Assembly: GCF_019492185.1 (NCBI RefSeq)
Contig: NZ_JAICCF010000004.1
Span: 806,001 to 870,000, forward strand
Direction: 5' to 3'
Source: Chitinophaga rhizophila
GTDB taxonomy: Bacteria > Bacteroidota > Bacteroidia > Chitinophagales > Chitinophagaceae
Length of the DNA: 64,000 nt
Within the stretch, counting starts at the first letter, position 1. Every line of letters starts with the position of its first letter. The notes beneath the pieces are model-generated. The model had not been told where the DNA came from. It worked only from the letters and a program-made list of their open reading frames with translations, and searched no databases. Shown piece by piece: positions 27,801 through 40,200 of this stretch. Both the position numbers and the translations under genes were made by a program.

Positions 27801-30800
27801 GCTATCACCTACCGGAACAATCGCTGTACGCAAACTCTCGTGACGCATGATTAACTTGTGAAAACATGCAGTCAGGTATGGGATATCCAATCGGCCATAT
27901 AATCGTGTCACCTGTAACATATTGTAGGCTAACGACTGACGATTGAGTTCATACAGGAAATAAAGCCTCCTTTGGGTTGAGGATAAAGGATAAGCTATTG
28001 CCGGTAACGCAGGATCAATCGGTATATGCTGCTCAGGTATCCTGGAACGGATTATACTTGCCAGACTTCTGATGTCCTGATTGGTAAAGATCTCCTTTAC
28101 CGACACCGGTACTGAAAGCGCCTGTTGGATCTTATTTGATAAGATTGTCACCTTCAGTGAATGGCCGCCCAGCTCAAAGAAGCTTCGCGTAACACTGATA
28201 CGCTCTTCTTCCACCTTCAATACCTCTGACCAGATAGCTACCAACCTCGATTCCAGCTCATCCCCGGCAGGTACAAAGCTATCTTCCTCCCCTACTACCG
28301 GGGCCGGCAATGACCGGCGGTCAATCTTCCCATTACCGGTCAACGGTAATGACGATAAACGCATAAAATAGGATGGAACCATATGCTCCGGTAATTTGCT
28401 GGATAAGTACTGACGCAAACTACCATGGTCCAGCTCTGATGATGTCACGTAATACGCCACCAGGCTCTTCTCACCTGACTCCTCATACGGATGTACTACA
28501 CTAGAGCTGATGCCAGCGTAACCTGACAGATGACTTTCTATCTCTCCCAACTCTATTCTAAAGCCCCGGATCTTCACCTGGCTATCAATGCGACCCAGAT
28601 ACTCCACGTCCCCACTGGCCAGCTGACGCCCCTGATCCCCGGATCGGTACAGCAGACCTGCACCATAAGGATTATCTATGAACCTACGGGAGGTTAATTC
28701 CGCTTTGTTCAGGTAGCCTTGCGCTACCCCAGCCCCACCAACATACAGCTCTCCTAAAACGCCACGAGGCACTGGCCGCATCTGTTCATCCAGAATATAT
28801 AACGACAGTGTCGGAATAGGTTTCCCAATGTTGCTCAAATCCTGATCAAGATCTGCGGTGGTCAGTTCTTTATAGGTAACATGTACGGTTGTTTCCGTAA
28901 TACCAAACATGTTGATCAGCTTCACCTGTGGGTATGTCTCATGAAACTGACGCAGCTTAGAAGGCACCAACGCTTCACCTCCAAATATTACATACCGAAG
29001 CCGAAAATCTTTCCGGGGACCTGAACTTAACTGATAGAAAGACCACGGGGTCTGATTCAACACCGTTACCCCTTCTTTCTCCAGCACTTCCAGGTAGGCC
29101 AGCGGATCGCGTGCCACTATCCTGGGTATGATCACAAGACGACCTCCATATAACAATGCCCCATACATCTCCCATACGCTGAAGTCAAAACAATGACTAT
29201 GAAACATCGTCCATACATCGGACTCATTAAAATCAAACTGGAACGCTTCATTGAATAACAGCCGTACCACATGACTATGACCGACCATCACTCCTTTCGG
29301 ATTACCCGTAGTCCCGGAGGTATAGATGATATAACAAAGATCTGCAGGACCGGAACCAGTCGTCCTGTCCAATGACCCGTCATAGGCAATACCATCTTCT
29401 ATATAATACACCGGCACACCATAAGATGCGGCGTCCGTTACGTCTTTAGTACTTAACAACAACGGCGTTCCACTGTCTTCAACCATGTACGACTTACGCG
29501 ATTCAGGATAGGTGACGTCAACAGGCAGGTAAGCACCACCTGCTTTTAGGATACCCAGCATGCCTATCACGGTTTCCATACCCCGATCTACCAGCAAACC
29601 AACAATTACACCTGGTTGTACACCTGCATTACGCAGATAGGCGGCCAGACACTCGCTGGCTTCATTCAGTTCACTGTAACTCATGGTCCGGTCGCCGAAG
29701 ATCAACGCCGTCCTGTCTCCATGCAAAGCGACCTGCTTTTCAAATAAACTATGTACTGTCTCCGATACTGGAAAAGCTACCTCACTAAAATCAAGTGATT
29801 GCAGCAGCTGATGTTCCTGCGCCGCTGTCAATAGACGTATACTTGATATAGTCCTATTAGGATCAGCGATAACGCTGCTAACGATCTGTTTGAAATACCC
29901 GGCAAATTCCTGAATCGTTGACTGTTGAAATAACTGTGCGTTATATTCTATACTCAGACGTATATGATCTACCGACTCGTTTACAGACAAAGTAAGATCA
30001 AACTTTGATACAACTTTTCCTGTATCATACGAAGACAATTGTAACCCCGGCATTTCCAGGACTGCAGCATCTGCACTTTCGTAAGTAAATACTACGTCGA
30101 ATAATGGATTCCGTTGCAGATTACGAACAATCTTCAAATCATCTATCATTTGTTCGTACTGATATTCTTCATGGTCCAGACAGCCTAATACGCGTTGTTT
30201 TACGGTAGTAAGAAATGCTGAAAAAGGCATTTTTCCAGAGGGGTAATTCCTGATAGGAAGCATGTTAACAAACATGCCTATAATATTTTCCAATTCAGGA
30301 TGTGTACGTCCGGTAACAGGCGTACCAACTACAATATCATCCTGGGAGCTTAAAGCGCCCAGCAGAATATTATACAGCGCCAGCAGCATCATAAACATAG
30401 TCACCTCATTCCCGGCAGCCAGTTGTCTGAGGGCTGCTGTCGTAGCAGTGTCCAGCTCAAATGAACATATAGCGCCCTCGGTACTGCGAACAGGTGGTCT
30501 GGGGAAATCTACCGGTAATTCCAGCACAGGCGGAGGCGTTGCGAATACGGTTTTCCAGAATGCCTGATGATTGATCATATCCACAGACTGCATCCTTCTT
30601 TGCTGCCATTCTGAGTAATCCTTATACTGTAGTTTCAAAGGAGCCAATTCCTGACCCACATATAACTGCATAAAGTCATTAATCAGTATCTCCTGTGAAA
30701 CACCATCAGTTATGATATGATGCATATCAATCATCAACAGGTGTTCTTCAGCTGAGATCTGCGTAAGTCCCACCCTTATCAATGGTGCCTTCGAGAGATC

Positions 30801-31280
30801 AAATGGCTTTCTGAACTGCTCTACATTATCGCATATCGCAATATTAAGGGTTATATTCTGCGCAATCTTCTGCACAGGTACGCCATCGGCTATTTCAAAA
30901 TAAGTACGTAATCCTTCGTGCCTTTCCAACAGTGAGTTAAGAGACTGGGTAATACGGGCTCTGTCCAGTTGTCCCTGAAGCCTTATCACCTGCAGCATGT
31001 TATAACTCAGCGAAAGCCTGTCCATTTCATACAGAAAGTATAATCTTCTGGCGGCTGATGAAAGCGCATAGCTATCCTTATCGGCTACCGGCACTGGATA
31101 ATCAATATCCTCCTTACCGGCAATTCCGTTAATATAGCTAATCAGGGAGTCTTTATGCTGCTTGATCTCTTCTAGCAGCTCCCTGGTAAGCACACCATTG
31201 GGAGCACTTGCTTTAAGTTTATTATCGACAAGCTTTAATTCAACTCCCAGCTTTCTGAGTTTCGAGATAATAGCGTTCAT
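24867..31280 (-). CDS. NRPS: TubC-like docking domain-C-A(Thr)-PCP-C-A(Asn)-PCP
   Basis: 2137 residues, ATG start 17 bases after the upstream NRPS. Residues 1-50 match the TubC-type beta-hairpin docking fold, the only such N-terminus in the window. Then C1 about 68-490 (HHIITDG), A1 about 500-1010, carrier about 1015-1080 (GGHSL), C2 about 1095-1520 (HHIITDG), A2 about 1530-2030, carrier about 2040-2105 (GGNSI). The A1 pocket reads DFWNIGMVHK, the canonical threonine code. A2 reads DLTKIGEVGK, one residue from the canonical asparagine code. Both C domains look LCL-type and no E domain is present, so both residues should stay L. The last carrier hands the chain to a KS, making this the first NRPS-to-PKS junction. 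The A1 region is nearly identical to that of the gene upstream. Confidence 0.95.
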   Translation of the reverse strand: MNAIISKLRKLGVELKLVDNKLKASAPNGVLTRELLEEIKQHKDSLISYINGIAGKEDIDYPVPVADKDSYALSSAARRLYFLYEMDRLSLSYNMLQVIRLQGQLDRARITQSLNSLLERHEGLRTYFEIADGVPVQKIAQNITLNIAICDNVEQFRKPFDLSKAPLIRVGLTQISAEEHLLMIDMHHIITDGVSQEILINDFMQLYVGQELAPLKLQYKDYSEWQQRRMQSVDMINHQAFWKTVFATPPPVLELPVDFPRPPVRSTEGAICSFELDTATTAALRQLAAGNEVTMFMMLLALYNILLGALSSQDDIVVGTPVTGRTHPELENIIGMFVNMLPIRNYPSGKMPFSAFLTTVKQRVLGCLDHEEYQYEQMIDDLKIVRNLQRNPLFDVVFTYESADAAVLEMPGLQLSSYDTGKVVSKFDLTLSVNESVDHIRLSIEYNAQLFQQSTIQEFAGYFKQIVSSVIADPNRTISSIRLLTAAQEHQLLQSLDFSEVAFPVSETVHSLFEKQVALHGDRTALIFGDRTMSYSELNEASECLAAYLRNAGVQPGVIVGLLVDRGMETVIGMLGILKAGGAYLPVDVTYPESRKSYMVEDSGTPLLLSTKDVTDAASYGVPVYYIEDGIAYDGSLDRTTGSGPADLCYIIYTSGTTGNPKGVMVGHSHVVRLLFNEAFQFDFNESDVWTMFHSHCFDFSVWEMYGALLYGGRLVIIPRIVARDPLAYLEVLEKEGVTVLNQTPWSFYQLSSGPRKDFRLRYVIFGGEALVPSKLRQFHETYPQVKLINMFGITETTVHVTYKELTTADLDQDLSNIGKPIPTLSLYILDEQMRPVPRGVLGELYVGGAGVAQGYLNKAELTSRRFIDNPYGAGLLYRSGDQGRQLASGDVEYLGRIDSQVKIRGFRIELGEIESHLSGYAGISSSVVHPYEESGEKSLVAYYVTSSELDHGSLRQYLSSKLPEHMVPSYFMRLSSLPLTGNGKIDRRSLPAPVVGEEDSFVPAGDELESRLVAIWSEVLKVEEERISVTRSFFELGGHSLKVTILSNKIQQALSVPVSVKEIFTNQDIRSLASIIRSRIPEQHIPIDPALPAIAYPLSSTQRRLYFLYELNRQSLAYNMLQVTRLYGRLDIPYLTACFHKLIMRHESLRTAIVPVGDSVMQQVANSVDFTISIYEGTEDSARQIIEEFHHPFDIGKSPLIRVGLVKISKEEHLLLMDMHHIITDGLSQIILIREFMQIYAGETLPALRIGYKDYAVWQESERQLAVRGNNRAYWLDVFSGEVPVLTLPFDYKRPQILGDKGDTVQFALTREEVSALKRIAAESQSTLFMVMLSLYNILLSRLSNQDDIIIGTPVSGRYHADLEGLVGMFVNTIALRNTVTGDATFKDFLLHIRENTLKHFEHQSYPFELLVDDLSLDRDTSRNPLFDVMFAYDNPDDTVLEIPGLRLQPYLHKEHFAKFDLTHTVSESVDDLHLSFTYSTELFDKSTIDRFVVYYKNIVRTIVNDPAILLSDIRILSEEEHLALYKGVIEAPVEDVSVITLFNRCVVAAPTSIALEYRDKEITYQELDRLSDQFATQLNMSGIGVGDLVGIMLDREPFLIAAILGVLKAGAAYVPVDIDYPMNRVITIFEEAGVKTVISRSRFINVWEQGGLINVDNYVHDAPGEKLTSLPDSDGLAYVIYTSGSTGVPKGVMINHRSLLNYLTWALRRYSGSTADVYSLHTSIAFDLTVTSLFMPLISGNRLVLYDNEDSGAMLLEQVIKANRSTILKMTPSHLKILAEIPVGDSNVLHTLIVGGEQLESRVAAAIHVRFGGRVKIYNEYGPTEATVGCMCYQYNPNDDSVNVPIGYPIDNMRIHLLDRYMHPVPVGVEGEIYISGVGLANGYYKQEELTSSAFISSPLHGYGRMYRSNDVAVYHPEYGLIYHGRRDSQLKLRGNRIEPEDIVTQLCQHEHISEAAILVKEVETDPLLVCYYLAITPLEAHGIKTFLRHRLPEYMIPSFFVHLTSLPLTVNGKLDTIALPGYRIEELAVRQLPVSQLQRELAGIWSDVLGVDIGQIGVNMNFFDLGGNSIRLVRMVNRINTHFQVQLPVASVFRFPVIAAIAEHLQGHDTSQESDEDDGIQHMQETLDILNQIG
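28050..29800 (-). repeat. Thr A-domain block copy 1, pair of 38882-40632
   Basis: The threonine A domain and its carrier domain are nearly identical in DNA and protein to those of the upstream NRPS gene, at an offset of 10832 bases. Edges are approximate. Weaker but still high similarity runs on into the following C domain, down to about 27200. Confidence 0.85.
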
Positions 31281-31297
31281 AAGAAAATTACAATCCG

Positions 31298-34200
31298 TTA
31301 ATCAATTAAATATTCTTCATCCGACAAATTCTTCTGCTTCTGCTGCTGCTTTACCCATAGCTCATTGTCAATATACTCAGCAGCATGCTCTATCGTATTG
31401 TATTCAAATAGCTCCTTGAGACTCATATGCACATTAAAAGCATGATAGATCCTGTTTCTCAGTGTCAGCGCATTCAGTGAATGACCTCCCAGTGTGAAGA
31501 AGTTAGCCTTGGCACTGATCGAAGACACCTCGATCTTCAGTATGTCTGCCCAGATATCTGCCAGCTGCTGTGCAGTACCTGCCGACGGTGATTCATATTC
31601 ATCCATACCTCCAACAGGGTCTGGTAACGCTCCCGTATCCAGCTTACCATTACTTGTCAGCGGTAACGACACCAGATGCACATAATGGGACGGTATCATA
31701 TATGCTGGTAATACATCACCCAGTGTGATCTCACACGCTTCTTCCGATACATAATAACATACCAGTTGCTGATGACGTTCCAATACAACCGCTTCACGGA
31801 TCCCGGCATGCTGACATACATGGTGTACGATCTCACCGGGTTCTATCCGGTATCCGCGGATTTTCAGCTGACTATCGCTACGCCCCGTGAACAGCAGACC
31901 ACAACCTGCATCATAGATCCCCGTATCCTTACTACGGTACATCAATGTGCCGGGCATAAACGGATTCGGTATGAATACTTCCGCTGTCAGTGATGCTTTA
32001 CCATAATAGCCCTGGGCTACACCCGCACCTCCTATGTACAACTCACCTACAGCTCCTGCTGGTACCGGGCGTTGATAGCGGTCCAGCAAGTAGATCTGTG
32101 TATTGGCGGCAGGGTAACCTATGGGCACATTGACATACTCGTCTGACGGCTGGTATACGTAGTACATACAGCCTACTGTTGCTTCCGTCGGACCATACTC
32201 ATTATAAATCGATACCCGACCCTCAAACTGGTTGTATACTGCCGCAGCTACCCGGCTTTCCAGCTGCTCCCCACCTACTATCAACGTCTCCAGCGAGTGG
32301 CCTGCAGGTATTGATATCTCTGATAATAACTTCAGATGCGATGGTGTCATTTTCAGAACAGTCAGACGCGCATCTTTTATCACTTCTTCCAGCAATAAAG
32401 GATCGTGACTGCTGTACAGCAATAAACGACCACCTGTAACTAATGGCGTAAATAAACTTGTAATCGTCAGATCAAAAGACACGGAGGTATACAATGCAAA
32501 TACCGCCGGACTTGATTTGATATATAGCCCTGCTGCCCAGGTGATGTAGTTCACCAGTGACCGATGAGAGATCATTACTCCTTTCGGTACACCTGTAGAG
32601 CCGGATGTATATATCATATATGCCAGTCGGTCCCCTCCTGCAAGCACAGGCTGTACTGCCTTGCTATCCATGGCAAGATCCTCCAGGACGAGTACCCGGA
32701 AACCTTCACATTGACCGGCATAGGCCTCACCGGTTATTACAGCTTTCACTTGTCCATCTGTAAATATGCCAGCTATTCTGCCGGATGGATAGGTGGTATC
32801 CACGGGTATATAAGCAGCCCCCAGCCGGAGAATACCCAGCACACTGTACACAAATCCCGGTTCGCGGTCCAGTAACACACCTACGAGGTCTCCCTCTTGA
32901 ATACCAGCTGTTGATAAGGCTGCGGCTATACCATTAGACAGCGACTGTAATGCTGCATAGCTTATCGCCTTTCCTTCGTGCTCTATCGCTATAGCATCAG
33001 GTGTTCTGGCCGCCTGCTGATCAAACAAGGCAATGATAGACAGCTCTTCTTCAAATGCCTTAGCTGTATTGTTATAATTACCCAGATCGGTTGACAGCGA
33101 TAGCTCTTTCACTCGCAGGGATGGATCATTGACTACTACAGTCATCAGCTGCTCAAGATGCATCATTACCTGTCCGATAAGCTGCTCGCTATAAATACCG
33201 CTGTTATAATCGAATCGAATAGTAAATGGTGTTCCAGGTACAATAACTACCGATAAATCATAATTCGTCTGCTCAAAAACATGCATATCACTTATGCGGT
33301 AATCACTGCTGTTGCTACCTACCTCTTCGGATACCGGGTAATTCTCATAAATCAGGATATGATCTAACAATTGCCTGCCTAATTCGCTTCTGCTTTGTAT
33401 ATCCGGCAAGGTATTATAATGGTACTCCTCACTGTCCAGCAACTGCCGCTGAACACGTTGGAACACATCACTGATGCTATCTTCGCCGGACGTATAGATA
33501 CGTACGGGTACGGTATTGATAAACAGCCCAAGCATTGATTCTATTCCCTCCACTTCTGCTGGCCGGCCCGACACCACAGATCCAAAGACTACATCATCCT
33601 TGTCATTGTAAAACTGTAGTAAAAAGCCCCAGATACATTGAAGAATTGTATAAACGCTTACACCATATTTTACCGAAAGCTCATTCAGCGAAGCTGCCTG
33701 TGCATCCTGTAATGTCAACAGCTGACTGGAAGGAACAAATGCATTACCGCCAGAAGAAATGCCCTTCTTAGGTAAGCCTGCTGGCAGATCATATCCTTTC
33801 AGGTAATTGTCCCAGTAGGCAAGTCCTACCTTTGGATCGCGTTCTTCCAACCATTTAATGTACGCCGCATAAGGCTGTACAGGCTCCAATGCAGGACGAC
33901 GTCCTTTCACTGCAGCATCATACAGTTCATTAAAATCCCTGATCAACAGTCCCATACACCATCCGTCCATCAGGATATGATGCATACTCCATATAAATCT
34001 ATATGTATCAGCTGCTGTCTGCACAATCGTCAATCTCATTAAAACATCCCTGTTGAGCACAAACTTCCGCTGCTTATCCTGCTCCTGACATCGCGCAACT
34101 ACGACTGCCGCCCCCTCCTCCAAACATGCTCTCCGCATGTCAAGGAATGAAAAATCCACCGTTCTCTCTTTGAGAACAACCTGCAACAACTGGTCGTAGC

Positions 34201-37200
34201 CCTCATACAAAAAGATTGTTCTTAAAATATCATAACGGGATGTTAAGGCTTGCAAAGTGTTTTCTACTGCCCGCACATTTAGCTTACCGTCCAGGTTATA
34301 GCAGATTTGCTCAAAGTAATGATCTGCTTCGCTGTCATACAGGGTATGAAACAACATCCCTTCCTGCATAGGCGATAACGGATAAATATCCTGCAATGCA
34401 TATTGTGATTGCAGCTGGTCCAGCACCTCCATAGAAATGTTGTTGCCCGTGAGATCTGACGGACTGAGTGCTGCATGCGTTTTATCCAGGCAATAGTTAA
34501 TGATTGCCAGGAGGCATGCTTCAAAATGCCCCAGCAATCCCTGTATCGTCTCGGCCGCGTATTGAAGGCTACTGTATGATATATTGACATGCAGTACCTC
34601 GCCGCTGATCATACCGGTAATGTCCCAGTCATATTCGCGCGTCTGTTGTGGATCAATATCATAACCTCTGCCCAGGTCGGATATCCGGTAATACTCATTT
34701 GATGTATCCGTATCAAATTGACCGAGATAATTAAAGCTGATACCAGACCGTTCAGCGTCTGCTGACCGGTATAGCAGGTAATCAATTCCCTTATTTGGAA
34801 TAGTACGCAATGACTCTTTTACATTACGTAACCTATCTCCCCAGTTACTCCCTTTTTGTTCCAGCAAGACTGGGTATACACTTGTAAACCAGCCGATAGT
34901 CCGGCTTACATCTACCGCCCCGACTACGTCTTCCCTGCCATGCCCTTCCAGATCAATACGCACCTTAGACTGTCCGTATTGGAGAGATACCGCTGCCGTA
35001 AAAGCGGTTAATAATACCTCTTCTACTGAAGTCCTGAAGGAATCCGGCACCTCTCTCAGTAGTTGGCGGGTATATACCTCGTCTACAGAGAAACCTGTAT
35101 GACGTACGTCAACACCACGATTCTCACCTGAAGGTATATCCCTGGCGATCATTCCGCACTGATGATTCTCAAATTTTTTCCAGTATGACTGCCCTTTCTG
35201 ATAACCAGGAGTGGCCATATACTGTTGCAGATGACCTGCCCAGGAAAGAAATGACGCTGTTCTGCCTGGCAAAGAAAATGGTTGCTTCTGCAGCACCTGC
35301 TCGTATAATGTTGTAATATCTTCAAAAAGTATACGCCAGGATACCCCATCTATCACCAGGTGATGTATGACTATCAGCAGATGACTACCCTCTGCAAGAT
35401 GAAACAGGCCAAGTTTCATCAGCGGTCCTGCAAACAAGTCTATACCGCTTTGTAAGTCTGTGCAGGCATCTTCGCTATAGGATGCATATTCCGTCAGAGA
35501 TATAGGGAGATCAGGTGATTTAGTATCAAGTTGTAACCCAGCCGGACCTTCTTTCAAAACAATACGCAAAGCATCGTGATGCAATTGGAGGTAAGTGAAA
35601 ATCTGTCTTACTACATCCCCTGAAATGCCAGCAGGAAAATGCAGCATCACGGATTGATTGTAATGCGCCTTGGCGGCAATTGCACCGTTCAGGTAGTATT
35701 TTTGTACCGGAGTGAGTACAGATGTACCCTGCACAACCTCCTGCTTAACTTTCGTCCGTAATACCTTCATGCGTCTGGCTAACGCTCTGATTGTCTGATT
35801 GGCGAAAATGTCTTTTACAGACAATTCATACCCGGCAGCACGTACCCGGGAACTGATCTGAATGGATTTGATAGAATCTCCGCCGAGAGAGAAGAAATTG
35901 TCAACAATGCCGACGCGGGCAACCCCGAGTATCTTCGTCCAGACTTCAGCGAGTAATATTTCTTCTTTTGTCGAAGGAGCCTGATATACTTCTTCCGCAA
36001 AAACCGGTTCCGGCAATGCCCGCTTATCTATTTTCCCGCTCAGCGTAAGGGGGAATGTTGTCAAATGAACATAGGCTGCCGGTACCATATACTCGGGTAA
36101 CTTACCGGATAAATAGCCCGCCAATAGGTCACTCTCTATTTCGGCTGGCGCTGCGTAATATGCTACCAGGTATTTTTGTTCCCTGTTTTCCCGACATACC
36201 ACCAGCGTCTGGCTGATACTGTCAAATTGCTGTAACAGTGCCTCTATATCTCCCGCTTCGATTCTGGCTCCACGGATTTTAATCATGTTGTCAACGCGAC
36301 CACTCAGGTAAATCAGTCCCTGCTCATCCCGGTATCCAATGTCACCAGTACGGTACATTCTGCTATATGCTGCATCCGCTGCATATGGATTAACTACAAA
36401 CTTTGATGCAGTTAAAGATCTGTCTTTGATATACCCTTTTCCTACTCCCACGCCTGCAATACAGATCTCTCCACTTACTCCGACCGGGCAAAGTCGAAGA
36501 GAGGAATCCAGTATATGAATGTGGAAATTAGGCAATGGATATCCCACAGGCAGATTGATGCTACCTTCTTCCTCCAGATCTTTCGGAACAATATAATAGC
36601 TGACATCATCTGAAGTTTCAGCGGGTCCATAAAGATTTATCAGCTGTATATCAGGGAAGGATCTGTACCACGCCAGCGCAAGCTCTCTTGTCAATGCCTC
36701 TCCGGTTGAGATAACGCACCGCAATTTTCCCAGTTGTAAAGGTCCGGCATTCGCTAACATGCGGATTACCGATGGTACAACCTCAAGTATAGTTATATCT
36801 CCTGCTATCAGTTCATCAGAAAGACGGTTTACATCTAACATTACCTCTCTGTCCACAATATGCGTACACCCACCAACTGTAAGCGCCAGTAACATCTGGA
36901 CGAGATAAATATCGAAACTACATTCTGCTGTCTGTGCGAACCGGTCTGCGGCCGTAAGCTGTAATAGATCGCGCAGTCCATAAAAATGGTTGACCATTCC
37001 TGCATGATCCAGAAGTACTCCTTTGGGCACGCCGGTTGATCCGGATGTATAAACGATGTATGCGATATCTTCTGCTGATCGGATTACAGGTTGCCAGTTT
37101 TCAGCATTAGGCAGCTCATCCGAAATTGAATCTGCCAAAATCGTCTTTACATTGACACCTAAGCCAGATGCATACTTTTCCTGTGTAACCAGCAGGTAAG

Positions 37201-40200
37201 GTGAACAATCATTCAGTACGCCCGCTATACGGTCTGCCGGATGGCGCGTGTCAAGTGCAATAAAGACACCTCCCATCTTCTGAACACCTATAATCCATAC
37301 TAACAAATCAATAGTACGATCCATTAATAAAGGAATCACAGCCCCTGGCACTGCGCCTGCTGAGATAAGCAATTGCGCTATGCTGTTTGACCTGGCATCT
37401 AATGTCTGGTAATCCAGTTCTACTGACTGATGCTTTACGGCAATAGCTTGTGCATGATGCTGTACCTGTTTGCTGAAAACTTCTGTAAAAGTAGCTTCTC
37501 CATACGGTCTGCCGGTATTATTAAATTCCTGTAATAATGCATACTTTTCCTCTACCGGTAGCATGGCAATATCTGACAACAACACATTACGATCATCAAC
37601 TACCGCGCGTACTATTTGTTGATAGTATGTCGCAAAACGCACTATTGTATTCCGCTTAAACAAATCTGTGGCGTACTCAAAGTCCAGGTGTAAATCTTCG
37701 CTTGATTCAGTCACCGTTAGCGTCATATCAAACTTGGACAATAACTCATTATGGATGTATGGCTGAAGCTGTAATCCTGGTATGGCTAATGTGGCCACGT
37801 CAAAATTCTCATACGCAAACATTACATCGAACAACGGATTACGGCTCGTATCGCGTTGTACTGCCAGATCTTCAACCAGCAACTCAAAAGGATATGACTG
37901 GTGCTCAAGATCTTCAAGCGTACGCCTGCGCACATCCGCCAGGTAAGTCATGAATGACTGGTTCCTTCTGGGATAATTCCGTAAAGGAACTGTGTTGACA
38001 AACATACCTGTCAATGGTTCAAGGTCTGCATGGTATCGTCCTGAGACTGTTATACCTACCACTACATCGTCCTGATTACTCAGCCGGGACAACAGTATAT
38101 TGTACAGTGATAACATTACCATAAACAATGTTGCCTGTGATTCCGTAGCCAGACTCTTAAGACCGGCTACCTCTTCCCTGCTAAGCGTAAAACGTACAAC
38201 GTCGCCTTTGTCACCCGGTATGAGCGGACGCTTATAGTCCAGTGGCAGTGTCAATACTGGCAGCTCTCCTGAGAATACATCCAGCCAATAAGACCGGCGG
38301 TCTGCACGTATTGCCAGTTGACTTTCACTTTCCTGCCATACCGCATAATCCTTGTAACCGATACGAAGTGCAGGCAGGGCCTCTCCTGCATAGATCTGCA
38401 TAAACTCCCGGATCAGTATTATCTGTGACAGTCCATCTGTGATAATGTGATGCATATCCATCAGTAACAGATGCTCTTCTTCAGAAATCTTCACCAATCC
38501 AACCCGGATAAGCGGAGACACGCTTAAATCGAAAGGTCGATGGAATCCTTCAATGATGCGCATGGCACTATCTTCGGTGCTTTCATATATACTGATTGTA
38601 AAGTCAACCGAGTTCGCTACCTGCTGCATTACGCTATCACCTACCGGCACAATCGCTGTACGCAAACTCTCGTGCCGCATGATTAACTTGTGAAAACATG
38701 CGGTCAGGTAAGGGATATCCACCCGGCCATACAATCGTGTCACCTGTAACATATTGTAGGCCAATGACTCACGATTCATCTCATACAGGAAGTAGAGTCT
38801 TTTTTGAGCTGATGATAATGGATATAACGCTGCCAATGGAGCTACCGGAACAGGATAATAACTCCCAGGAAGGCAGGAGCGAATGTAAGTTGCCAGACTT
38901 CTGATGTCCTGATTCGTAAAGATCTCCTTTACCGGCACCGATACTGAAAGCGCCTGTTGGATCTTATTTGATAAGATTGTCACCTTCAGTGAATGACCGC
39001 CCAGCTCAAAGAAGCTTCGCGTAACACTGATACGCTCTTCTTCCACCTTCAATACCTCTGACCAGATAGCTACCAACCTCGATTCCAGCTCATCCCCTGC
39101 AGGTACAAAGCTATCTTCCTCCCCTATTACCGGGGCCGGCAATGACCGGCGGTCAATCTTCCCATTACCGGTCAACGGTAATGACGATAAACGCATAAAA
39201 TAGGATGGAACCATATGCTCCGGTAATTTGCTGGATAAGTACTGACGCAAACTACCATGGTCCAGCTCTGATGATGTCACATAATACGCTACCAGGCTCT
39301 TCTCACCTGACTCCTCATACGGGTGTACTACACTGGAGCTGATGCCAGCGTACCCTGACAGATGACTTTCTATCTCTCCCAACTCTATTCTAAAGCCCCG
39401 GATCTTCACCTGGCTATCAATGCGACCCAGATACTCCACGTCTCCACTGGCCAGCTGACGCCCCTGATCCCCGGATCGGTACAATAGACCTGCACCATAA
39501 GGATTATCTATGAATCTACGGGAGGTTAATTCCGCTTTGTTCAGGTAGCCTTGCGCTACCCCAGCCCCACCAACATACAGCTCCCCTAAAACGCCACGAG
39601 GCACTGGCCGCATCTGTTCATCCAGAATATATAACGACAGTGTCGGAATAGGTTTCCCAATGTTGCTCACATCCTGATCAAGGTCTGCGGTGGTCAGTTC
39701 TTTATAGGTAACATGTACGGTTGTTTCCGTAATACCAAACATGTTGATCAGCTTCACCTGTGGGTATGTCTCATGAAACTGACGCAGCTTAGACGGCACC
39801 AACGCTTCACCTCCAAATATCACATACCTAAGCCGAAGATCTTTCCGGGGACCTGAACTTAACTGATAGAAAGACCACGGGGTCTGATTTAACACCGTTA
39901 CTCCTTCTTTCTCCAGCAATTCCAGGTAGGCCAGCGGATCGCGTGCCACTATCCTGGGAATGATCACAAGACGACCTCCATATAACAATGCCCCATACAT
40001 CTCCCATACACTGAAGTCAAAACAATGACTATGAAACATCGTCCATACATCGGACTCATTAAAATCAAACTGAAACGCTTCATTGAATAACAGCCGTACC
40101 ACATGACTATGACCGACCATCACTCCTTTCGGATTACCCGTAGTGCCGGAGGTGTAGATAATATAACAAAGATCTGCAGGACCGGAACCAGTCGTCCTGT

